Shown here in pieces: positions 33,844 through 40,653 of a DNA stretch of 57,407 nt. How positions within the stretch are numbered: the first letter of the stretch is position 1; each line of letters opens with the position of its first letter. The DNA is from an uncultured Elusimicrobiales bacterium (GTDB taxonomy: Bacteria; Elusimicrobiota; Elusimicrobia; Elusimicrobiales; Elusimicrobiaceae): the NCBI GenBank assembly GCA_944326725.1, contig CALVFA010000051.1, positions 1-57,407 on the forward strand. The letters run 5' to 3'. Below the pieces are notes generated by a model. The model was not told the origin of the DNA. It worked only from the letters and a program-made list of their open reading frames with translations, and ran no database searches. The translations under genes were made by a program, and so were the position numbers.

Positions 33844-34788
33844 ATGAAGCCTGCCCGCATAGTTTTTCCCGGTTTTTGGTTTGGTACCAGTGAGCTTTCT
33901 GCCGCCAAAAAGGCCGCCGCGCGCGGTGTGGGCGGCTTTTGTGTTTATGGGGGTACGGCCCGGCAGACCAAGCATTTTGCTGAGGCGGTGCGGGAAGCCT
34001 CCCCTTATGACCATTTGTTAATCTGCGCCGATATAGAAGAAGATTTATCCGAAGTCATCAAAGACGCCCCGGCTCTGCCGTCCAATGCAGAACTGGGCGC
34101 AGCCGATAATACCGAAGGCGCTTACCGCAAAGGGCTTATCAGCGCGCGCATGGCACGCAGTGTGGGAATAGACTGGCTGCTAGCCCCGGTGGTGGATATC
34201 GGCTACCAAAGCCCGGCCTTTTGCGAAGGCCCCATGGCGGTGGCGCGTCTGGCGGGGGATTATGTGGCGGGTGTGTCCAACGGCGGGGCGTTAAATTGCG
34301 TCAAGTATTTTCCGGGTGTGAGCGGTATTTTGAAAACGCTGGCACAAATGGAAGATGCGGAGTTTGTGCCCTACAAGCATATGTTCCGCCGCTGCGACGC
34401 GATAATGCCCTCTGACATGGTATTTGCCAATATAGACCCTTCCTGCCGGGCCATGATGTCGGACAAAATCGTCAAAGGCCTTTTGAAAAAACGCCTCAAT
34501 TACAAAGGCTGTGTGATTGGCGCTCCGCTGTTTAAGAGCCATATTAAAAACGAAGCCGCCGCTGCTTTGAAAATGATAGCTTGCGGGGTGGAAATGATTT
34601 TGGCCCCGCAAAACGCCGAAGAGGTGCTGGCCGCTGTGGAAAAAGAATTTGACAAAGGCCATATCACAGAAGAAGTGATACACAGCATTTCTAATCACGA
34701 AATGTTCACCAGCAAGGTCATCACGTCCACCGCGCCGCTTTTTGAAACCAAAGAAGCCTTTGCCATGGCCAAAGATTTTAAGAAATAA
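33844..34788 (+). CDS. Glycoside hydrolase family 3-like protein, catalytic Asp apparently missing
   Basis: 314 residues, no signal peptide; GGAGG 6 nt before ATG 33844. A GH3/NagZ scaffold is visible: the strand GVGGFCVYGG, then WLLAPVVDIGYQSPAF, ALNCVKYFPGVSG (aligned with the KHFPGHG motif) and DAIMPSDMVFANIDPS. Where active enzymes carry the nucleophile (SDDL or TDDL after strand VI), this protein has VIGAPLFKSHI. The usual KH pair is YF-shifted to KY. It is probably a non-catalytic relative of NagZ beta-N-acetylglucosaminidases. A hairpin terminator follows. Confidence 0.65.
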   Translation: MKPARIVFPGFWFGTSELSAAKKAAARGVGGFCVYGGTARQTKHFAEAVREASPYDHLLICADIEEDLSEVIKDAPALPSNAELGAADNTEGAYRKGLISARMARSVGIDWLLAPVVDIGYQSPAFCEGPMAVARLAGDYVAGVSNGGALNCVKYFPGVSGILKTLAQMEDAEFVPYKHMFRRCDAIMPSDMVFANIDPSCRAMMSDKIVKGLLKKRLNYKGCVIGAPLFKSHIKNEAAAALKMIACGVEMILAPQNAEEVLAAVEKEFDKGHITEEVIHSISNHEMFTSKVITSTAPLFETKEAFAMAKDFKK

Positions 34789-34806
34789 GCATTTGGCTGA
34801 CTGCAC

Positions 34807-34837
34807 AAAACCCCGGATTTCGTCCGGGGTTTTTTTT
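34807..34837 (+). terminator. Intrinsic terminator after the GH3-like gene
   Basis: The stem AAAACCCCGGA/TCCGGGGTTTT, with a short TTTCG loop, ends in a run of eight T. Confidence 0.93.
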
Positions 34838-34923
34838 ATATAAAACGAGGGCGCTGGATTGGTACAGCGCAAAGGTTTTGCCTTTGTTGGGTTTTGTTAT
34901 ATACGAAGCCTGCCCGATTGTAA

Positions 34924-34984
34924 AGGGCTTGACTCGTTTTTTTTTTTTGATAAATTTTGCGTATGAGCAAAATTTATCAAAAAA
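34924..34984 (+). promoter_or_regulatory. Pilin control element 1: T12 tract plus AT-rich palindrome
   Basis: The order is AGGGCTTG (34924-34931), then a -35-like TTGACT (34929-34934), CG, twelve T (34937-34948), GA and a -10-like TAAATT (34951-34956). The -35/-10 spacer is 16 nt, mostly the T run. A perfect palindrome overlaps the -10: arms 34943-34960 and 34967-34984 (18 bp including T6/A6) with a 6-nt loop. The same element precedes the second pilin gene at 57255-57315. A promoter with slippage-prone spacer and a DNA operator or leader hairpin are the best readings. Not a terminator, since A not T follows. Confidence 0.6.
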
Positions 34985-35499
34985 TGACCCCCGCACGGAA
35001 AAACCCCGCAAAATGCCATTTCGGCGGCTTTACGCTTATTGAACTTTTGGTAGTGGTGCTGATTATCGGTATTTTGGCGGCGGCAGCTTTGCCTCAGTAT
35101 AAAAAAATCATACTCAGAAACCAAGCCTTGGAAGGCGTCAGCTTGGTTCGGGCTGTGGCTCAGGCGCACGAACGCTACTTCATGGCCAATTCCCAGTATA
35201 CGGGTGATATTAATGATTTGGATATTCATATTCCTGGCACGGATTCCGATACGCTGGGTACGCCGGGCCGTAAAACAAAATATTTTGAATGCCGTACCAA
35301 TGCCGGCGGGAGCACACCCGGAAGCGCGCTGGCATTATGCCGTTGGTATGGCAGATTGGACGTTTACGCAGATTTTTATTTTATTATTAGACCTGCCAAC
35401 CCCCGGCAAATTTTGTGTATTTTCGGAAATGAGAAAGGGGAAAATATGTGTAAAATGTTAGGTAAGAAAATAAACAACGATACATATTCCTTAGAATAA
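34984..35499 (+). CDS. Type IV pilin-like protein (prepilin)
   Basis: 171 residues from ATG 34984. The class-III prepilin motif [20 protein letters not shown] gives a 15-residue leader cut before Phe, with Glu5 present, followed by the hydrophobic helix. [31 protein letters not shown] is the usual helix extension, and two late Cys pairs lie in the globular part. There is no clear ribosome-binding site for this start or for the alternative ATG at 34963, which lies in the palindrome loop. Related pilins act in type IV pili or pseudopili, for adhesion, twitching or DNA uptake. It stands alone. Confidence 0.88.
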   Translation: MTPARKNPAKCHFGGFTLIELLVVVLIIGILAAAALPQYKKIILRNQALEGVSLVRAVAQAHERYFMANSQYTGDINDLDIHIPGTDSDTLGTPGRKTKYFECRTNAGGSTPGSALALCRWYGRLDVYADFYFIIRPANPRQILCIFGNEKGENMCKMLGKKINNDTYSLE

Positions 35500-35527
35500 C
35501 AAAACCCCACTTTTAGGCGGGGTTCTG
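35500..35527. terminator. Bidirectional terminator between pilin and lpxI
   Basis: An imperfect hairpin AACCCCAC/GGCGGGGTT (about 35501-35523) lies between convergent genes. T-rich tails occur on both sides: TTCTGTT on plus, TTTTGTT on minus. Confidence 0.75.
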
Positions 35528-35543
35528 TTATAAAAGAGGCGAG

Positions 35544-36371
35544 TTAAACAGCCATAAGGCAAATGTCGTTTTTATCTGCCAGTTCCACCACTTCTTCCAA
35601 ATCCAGCACCAGCGTTTTTTCCGCTTCAAAAGCCAGCACTTTTAGACCGCTTTGCTGCAAGGTTTGCAGGGTGCCTTTGCCAATGACCGGCAAATCAAAG
35701 CGGCTGTCTTGGTTGGGCCGCGCTACTTTGACTACTGCTACGCAGTTTTGTTTCTCGGCAGACTTTTTATAGAGCTCTGCCGCGCGGCGTATGCAGGCGT
35801 CCGTGCCTTCCATGCCTTCTACAGCGATGACGGCGTTTTCTCCCACCACGCAGGTAAGCCCAATGTCTAAAGCGGCAATGGCTTTGGCTATTTTAAAGCC
35901 GTACTGAATGGTTTTTTGTTCTTGTTCGGTAGGCTGGCGGCGGCTTAAAACGCCCTTAGGCGGCATAAAATGTTCCAGGTACAGCGCGGAATGGACAAAC
36001 TCTATGCCTTCTTTTTTAAATTCTTCAATGACGCGTGAAAGGATGTGTTTGGTCTGCATGGATTTGAGCGAGGCCAAAAACTTGGCCCCGCGCAAATCCG
36101 GCATTAAGTTGGAAAATACAGACGTATGCTGTACGCGCCCCGCCATCAGCAGGCGTGTGACGCCGTGTTCTTTAAAAAACGCAATGCCCTTGCCCATTTG
36201 GCCCAGGCGCATTTCTTTATAAACACAGGCCACGCTGCGGAAATCTTCTTCCCGCGCGTTCCCTTTCAGCCCGGCCACCACCACCTCTACGCCTTTTTGG
36301 GCGGCCTGCTGGGCGATGTAAACGGGCATTTTGCCTTCACCGGCAATAATGCCCAGTTTTTCAGTCGTCAT
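35544..36371 (-). CDS. lpxI: UDP-2,3-diacylglucosamine pyrophosphatase LpxI
   Basis: 275 residues. It opens KLGIIAGEGKMPVYIAQQA, the LpxI N-terminal signature, followed by MRLGQMGKGIAFFKEHGV and MAGRVQ. The C-terminal catalytic half has GLTCVVGENAVIAVEGMEGTDACIRRA and KVARPNQDSRFDLPVIGKGTL. It converts UDP-2,3-diacylglucosamine to lipid X, the step done by LpxH in enterics. It overlaps lpxA by 11 nt and is the last gene of the bamA-lpxI operon. Confidence 0.96.
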   Translation of the reverse strand: MTTEKLGIIAGEGKMPVYIAQQAAQKGVEVVVAGLKGNAREEDFRSVACVYKEMRLGQMGKGIAFFKEHGVTRLLMAGRVQHTSVFSNLMPDLRGAKFLASLKSMQTKHILSRVIEEFKKEGIEFVHSALYLEHFMPPKGVLSRRQPTEQEQKTIQYGFKIAKAIAALDIGLTCVVGENAVIAVEGMEGTDACIRRAAELYKKSAEKQNCVAVVKVARPNQDSRFDLPVIGKGTLQTLQQSGLKVLAFEAEKTLVLDLEEVVELADKNDICLMAV

Positions 36372-37170
36372 TGGCTTCGTTGATTTTGCGTTTGGCAGCT
36401 GTCACGCCGCGTTTGGTGTTTTTGCAAAAATCCAACATCTCCTGCACGGCGGGAATCGGCTTTTCCGCTTCCAGCTGGGCAATAGCGTCTTTGAGCAACA
36501 TTCTGGAGCGGAAGAGCACTTTAAAAGCCCGCTTTACTGCGGCCATTTCTTCGCGCTTCATGCCAGCGCGGCGCATACCCACCACGTTTAAGCCCACCAA
36601 CCGGGCGCGCTCGCCCTGGGCGGTGCAGAACGGGGGAACGTCCAGCGGTACCATAGCCCCGCCGGAAAGCATAGCCAGCCTGCCCACGCGGACGAACTGG
36701 TGCACTCCTACCATGCCGGAGGTAATGACGCGGTCAGCCAAGTGGACATGCCCAGCAATACCAGTGCTGTTAGCCAATATAATATGGCTGCCCAATTGGC
36801 AATCATGTGCCACATGGGAATTGGCCATCAGCAGACAGCCGTCTCCAAGGCGGGTGGGGTTGTCTACGCTGGTGGAGCGGTGAATGGTCACACATTCGCG
36901 GATCTTGTTTCCGTTTCCCATGATGACCATGCTTTGCACGCTATCATCGTATGACAAGTCTTGCGGCTTAACGCCGATAGACGCGTGCGCAATTACTTCA
37001 TTTTCATCACCCATGACCGTGTTTTCAATAATGCAGAAAGGCCCAATGCGGTTATTTTTGCCCAGGGTCACGTTGGGTCCGATAATCGTGTAGGGCCCAA
37101 TAACCGTGGACGGATCAATCTTCGCGCTTGGGTCTATAATCGCGGTGGGGTGAATGTGGGTGTCAGACAT
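36361..37170 (-). CDS. lpxA: UDP-GlcNAc acyltransferase
   Basis: 269 residues. Left-handed beta-helix hexapeptide repeats run from IHPTAIIDPSAKIDPSTVIG through about residue 190. The catalytic His is in NSHVAHDCQLG (about 120-130). The C-terminal helical bundle is GLNVVGMRRAGMKREEM. It adds the first 3-hydroxyacyl chain of lipid A. It overlaps fabZ by 8 nt and lpxI by 11 nt. Confidence 0.97.
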   Translation of the reverse strand: MSDTHIHPTAIIDPSAKIDPSTVIGPYTIIGPNVTLGKNNRIGPFCIIENTVMGDENEVIAHASIGVKPQDLSYDDSVQSMVIMGNGNKIRECVTIHRSTSVDNPTRLGDGCLLMANSHVAHDCQLGSHIILANSTGIAGHVHLADRVITSGMVGVHQFVRVGRLAMLSGGAMVPLDVPPFCTAQGERARLVGLNVVGMRRAGMKREEMAAVKRAFKVLFRSRMLLKDAIAQLEAEKPIPAVQEMLDFCKNTKRGVTAAKRKINEANDD

Positions 37171-37651
37171 GAAGGTTCTCTCCTAATATGAACGTCAGGT
37201 ACGCCTGCGTGCAGAGTTTGCCTTCAACATACGCTTCCGCGTAAATGCGCGAGAGCTTGCCAAGGCGCAGAATCTGCACGGGCATTTGCAAAGTGTCCCC
37301 CGGTACAACCATCCCCCTGAATTTGGCGCTTTCTATGCCTAAGAAAAGAGGCAGCCCCTTCCCGCCGCTGACGCGGTCCATAATCGCCCCGCCAAAGGCC
37401 TGGGAAATGCTTTCTAGTACCAACACTCCCGGCATAATGGGTTTCTGCGGGAAATGCCCCTTAAAAAAATATTCTTCTCCGGTTACTTTTTTAATACCAA
37501 CGCATGTTTTGCCGTCTTCAATAATACGCACTTCATCTACCAGTAAAAACGGGTCCCGGTGCGGGATATTGCGTTTGATTTCTTCTTGGTCCATGATTTT
37601 AATCGGCGTTTGGTCTAAAAGCGCCTTCAAGGACGGGTGCTTCTCGTTCAT
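37163..37651 (-). CDS. fabZ: 3-hydroxyacyl-ACP dehydratase FabZ
   Basis: 162 residues, a hot-dog fold. The catalytic His is in IPHRDPFLLVDEV (about residue 30), and the catalytic Glu is in PGVLVLESISQAFG (about 81), preceded by GHFPQKPIMPG. It dehydrates 3-hydroxyacyl-ACP in fatty-acid synthesis and competes with LpxA/LpxD for hydroxyacyl-ACP, which explains its usual place between them. It overlaps lpxC by 4 nt. Confidence 0.97.
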   Translation of the reverse strand: MNEKHPSLKALLDQTPIKIMDQEEIKRNIPHRDPFLLVDEVRIIEDGKTCVGIKKVTGEEYFFKGHFPQKPIMPGVLVLESISQAFGGAIMDRVSGGKGLPLFLGIESAKFRGMVVPGDTLQMPVQILRLGKLSRIYAEAYVEGKLCTQAYLTFILGENLHV

Positions 37652-38472
37652 TTCTCCTCCGAATTTGCCGCCAACAGGCGCGCAAAAAGCACATTATGCT
37701 TGTGCCCGCCCATGCGGCAGGTGATTTTTAAGTTGCCTAGGCGTTTGCCCGTTAAGCTAAAATCACCCACTAAGTCTAAAATTTTATGCCGCACCAGCTC
37801 ATCGCTGTAGCGCAGCTCGTTTAAAAATTTGTCTTTGCCCACCACCACGGCGTTTTCCAAACTACCGCCTTTGGCCAGGCCGTGTGCTTTTAGGAAGGCC
37901 AATTCCTCTTCAAAGCCAAACGTGCGCGCCCGGGCAATCTGCTCTAGATAATGTTCGCTATCAAACACTACCGTATATTCCTGCCGGCCCACCAGCGGAT
38001 GTTTGTGTTCATAGATAAAAGTAATGGTCAGCTTGTCAGCCGGTTCGGCACTGTAGGCAATAGGGCCGCAGTTGTAGCAAACGGGTTGTTTGAGTGTGAG
38101 CAAAGGCAAGTCCCCAGCTAATTCCCGCAGGCCGGCTTGTTGCAAATGCTGGGTATACACAGAGGCAGAACCGTCCGTCACCGGCGGTTCCGGGCCGTCC
38201 ATTTCCACTATTGCGTCGGTAATGCCCAGCGCGTGCAGTGCAGACAATACATGTTCCACCGTCCACACCTCAGCCGTATCATTTTTCAGATTGGTGCCGC
38301 GCAATGTAGAACCTACGTGATTTAAATCCGCCTTGATAGGCAGGGAACCAGGGATATCCGTACGAACAAAGTGAATGCCGTCCTCGGCGGGTTTAAAAGT
38401 CATCGTGGACTTCACGCCCGTATGCAATCCTACACCGCTGACGCTGACCGGCTGATTAATGGTTTTTCTCAT
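37648..38472 (-). CDS. lpxC: UDP-3-O-acyl-GlcNAc deacetylase
   Basis: 274 residues, somewhat shorter than the roughly 305 of enteric LpxC. Zinc ligands and catalytic residues are present: TVEHVLSALHALGI (His about 75), RHKILDLVGDFSLTG (His and Asp near 232-236) and GGHKHNVLF (His near 259). It opens with TINQPVSVSGVGLHTG. LpxC commits the pathway to lipid A. Separated from lpxD by one base, overlapping fabZ by four. Confidence 0.97.
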   Translation of the reverse strand: MRKTINQPVSVSGVGLHTGVKSTMTFKPAEDGIHFVRTDIPGSLPIKADLNHVGSTLRGTNLKNDTAEVWTVEHVLSALHALGITDAIVEMDGPEPPVTDGSASVYTQHLQQAGLRELAGDLPLLTLKQPVCYNCGPIAYSAEPADKLTITFIYEHKHPLVGRQEYTVVFDSEHYLEQIARARTFGFEEELAFLKAHGLAKGGSLENAVVVGKDKFLNELRYSDELVRHKILDLVGDFSLTGKRLGNLKITCRMGGHKHNVLFARLLAANSEEK

Positions 38473-38473
38473 A

Positions 38474-39499
38474 TTATTTTTCCACAGCTTTTTTAATCAG
38501 TTTCAATTCTTTGTAAATCTCCGGCAATTTGCCCTGTACGGCTAAAATGCGCAGCATTTCTTTCATCGGTTTAGCCGGCGTGCCGAAATAGGGCACTCCG
38601 TCCGGAATGTCGCACGTAACGCCGGACTGGGCCGCAATCTGCACCCCGTTGCCAATGTGCAAATGCCCGATAATACCCACCTGGCCCGCGGCCACAACGC
38701 CGTTGCCCAATGTGGTAGTGCCGGCAATGCCCACCTGAGAGCACATAATACAGCCCTGTCCCACTTTTACATTATGCGCAATTTGCACCAGGTTGTCCAC
38801 TTTCGTGTTGGCGCCTACCACTGTGTGCGCCAGTTTGGCGCGGTCTACGCAGGAGTTGGCCTGTATTTCCACATCATCTTCAATGATGACATTGCCGATT
38901 TGCGGGATTTTATGGTGGCGTCCTTCATGAAAGATAAAGCCAAAGCCGTCATTTCCGATTTTGGCCCCCGGCTGTAAAATGACATGGTTTTTAAGTACGC
39001 AGTCCTCCCGCACCACCACTTGCGGATACAGAATGCAGTTTTGACCAATTTGGGTGCGTTTGCCAATATAGACGTGGGGGAAAATAACGGTATTGGCCCC
39101 AATCACCACGCCGTCTTCAATGACGCTGTAGGCCCCTACGGATACATTTTTTCCCAGTTGGGCCAGCGGGCTGATGACGGCGGTGGGGTGAATGCCCGGG
39201 GTGTGCTTGGGGGTTTGGGCGTCCCAATACTGCACCAAAAGGGTAAAAGCCCACTCCGGGTTTTGGGCGTAGAGGAAATTGGTTTTAAGCGGCAGTTCTT
39301 TTTCTTTGGCTGCTTGGGGCACAATGATCGCCCCGGCAGCAAAGCCTGGCGGGACGGTTACGTTTTCTATACGGCTTAAATAGCAAATGCCGTCCGGTCT
39401 GGGTTCGGCTAAATCGCAAATGTGTTTAATAACAAAGTTCTCATCTCCGGCCAGTTCGGCGCCGGTAATTTCGGCCACTTTTTTCAGCGTCAGTTCCAT
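38474..39499 (-). CDS. lpxD: UDP-3-O-acylglucosamine N-acyltransferase
   Basis: 341 residues: an N-terminal uridine-binding domain (about 1-100), then a left-handed beta helix with hexapeptide repeats. The catalytic His is in LVQIAHNVKVG (about 240), and the end PDGVPYFGTPAKPMKEMLRILA is typical. It adds the N-linked acyl chain of lipid A. GGAGG precedes the ATG at 39499. Follows the Skp-like gene by 12 nt. Confidence 0.97.
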   Translation of the reverse strand: MELTLKKVAEITGAELAGDENFVIKHICDLAEPRPDGICYLSRIENVTVPPGFAAGAIIVPQAAKEKELPLKTNFLYAQNPEWAFTLLVQYWDAQTPKHTPGIHPTAVISPLAQLGKNVSVGAYSVIEDGVVIGANTVIFPHVYIGKRTQIGQNCILYPQVVVREDCVLKNHVILQPGAKIGNDGFGFIFHEGRHHKIPQIGNVIIEDDVEIQANSCVDRAKLAHTVVGANTKVDNLVQIAHNVKVGQGCIMCSQVGIAGTTTLGNGVVAAGQVGIIGHLHIGNGVQIAAQSGVTCDIPDGVPYFGTPAKPMKEMLRILAVQGKLPEIYKELKLIKKAVEK

Positions 39500-39511
39500 A
39501 GGTTCCTCCGG

Positions 39512-40633
39512 TTATTTCTTTTTCCGGTATTTTTTGGATTTCTTGAGCGTGCTCACGAAATCTTTTGTTACATTGACGGGCTGCTGTCCGTACAGGATTT
39601 CATCTTTGCGTACTATTGCGCCGATATTGCGCTTTTTGGCAAAAGATTTGATTTCCGTGTAAATGTCCTGCAAAATATTTTTGACTTCTTCTTTTTCCAG
39701 GTTCAAAATTTCTTCCCGGGTCTGATACTTATAATTATCAATAAAAAAGTTGCGCTCTGCAATAATTTTTTTGTTAGCGCCGATACGCTCCGTTACATCG
39801 TCTAGCCTTGCCGGCGAATTGAGCGGGGAGGTGCTGATCACCTCGCTGCCGGCAAAGGTCAGCCGGTTTAAGAGATTCCCCAGCTCCAGCGTGTCTGCGC
39901 TTTCTGGCACGCGGGGCAGGAGCACCTGGTCTGTTACAATGCGCTCATAGAACGGCTTTAAATCCGCCAGCTGGCGCGAGAGCAGTTTGTTTTCCGCCTC
40001 CAGCGCGGCAATGATATCTTTGGCGCTTTCCACTTCGCGTTCTTTAGCTTTAATCTTAATATCAATTTGCTGTTTGACGGCCTGCGTGCGCGGGTGTTCG
40101 TTAAAAGCAATATCTATATCTATAAAGGCCACCGTCAGGCATTTTTTAAGCGCTTTGGCTTCTTCCTGCGGGTCTTGGGCGGGCAAAACCGGCATGGCGT
40201 CTGCTGCGTCCAGCGGTTGGAGATCGGCTTGCTGCGCGGCAACCTGAGCCTGCGTGTCATCAGCCGGAGTGGACGCAGAAGCAACTGTTGGCGCGGCTAG
40301 TGTGTCGGCCGTTGTGTCTGCGGTGGAGATTGCTTGGACGGCTTCGGCCTGTTTTTGCGCTTCCCAAGCTTGTTGTTTGGCTTGCTCGGAAAGGGTAATG
40401 TCGCCGCTTTGGGCCGCTTTTTCCGCTACGGACGGCGGCGCCTGCATAGGGGCCGCCTGTGCAGCAACGGCCGATGTGGTGTCCGCGGCTTCTTGCGGTG
40501 TTTGGTTTTTGGCTTTAATGGCCTGCACCACAGCCAGCTCCTGCGGCGTCAGTTCGTCTACAGACGTTTCCTGCGCCGCGGCTAAAGTGGCACTGCCTAT
40601 AAGTAAAAAGCCCAACCAAAAAACGTGTCGCAT
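39512..40633 (-). CDS. OmpH/Skp-like periplasmic chaperone with long N-terminal extension
   Basis: 373 residues, about twice the usual Skp length. A signal peptide ends near TLAAAQ (residue 20). An Ala/Gln/Thr-rich low-complexity region follows to about residue 165. The Skp-like part starts at LTVAFIDIDIAFNEHPRTQAVKQQ. Helical hairpin segments (KIKAKEREVESAKDIIAALEAENKLLSRQL) and a Lys-rich end follow. Its place between bamA and lpxD is the classical skp position, which supports a barrel-chaperone role. The extension is unusual. Confidence 0.8.
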   Translation of the reverse strand: MRHVFWLGFLLIGSATLAAAQETSVDELTPQELAVVQAIKAKNQTPQEAADTTSAVAAQAAPMQAPPSVAEKAAQSGDITLSEQAKQQAWEAQKQAEAVQAISTADTTADTLAAPTVASASTPADDTQAQVAAQQADLQPLDAADAMPVLPAQDPQEEAKALKKCLTVAFIDIDIAFNEHPRTQAVKQQIDIKIKAKEREVESAKDIIAALEAENKLLSRQLADLKPFYERIVTDQVLLPRVPESADTLELGNLLNRLTFAGSEVISTSPLNSPARLDDVTERIGANKKIIAERNFFIDNYKYQTREEILNLEKEEVKNILQDIYTEIKSFAKKRNIGAIVRKDEILYGQQPVNVTKDFVSTLKKSKKYRKKK

Positions 40634-40653
40634 ACTTATATCCTACATCTATC

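Noticed and set aside
34943..34984. Pilin palindrome as an intrinsic terminator
   Set aside because: It is followed by A on both strands rather than by T, and the stem is AT-rich.
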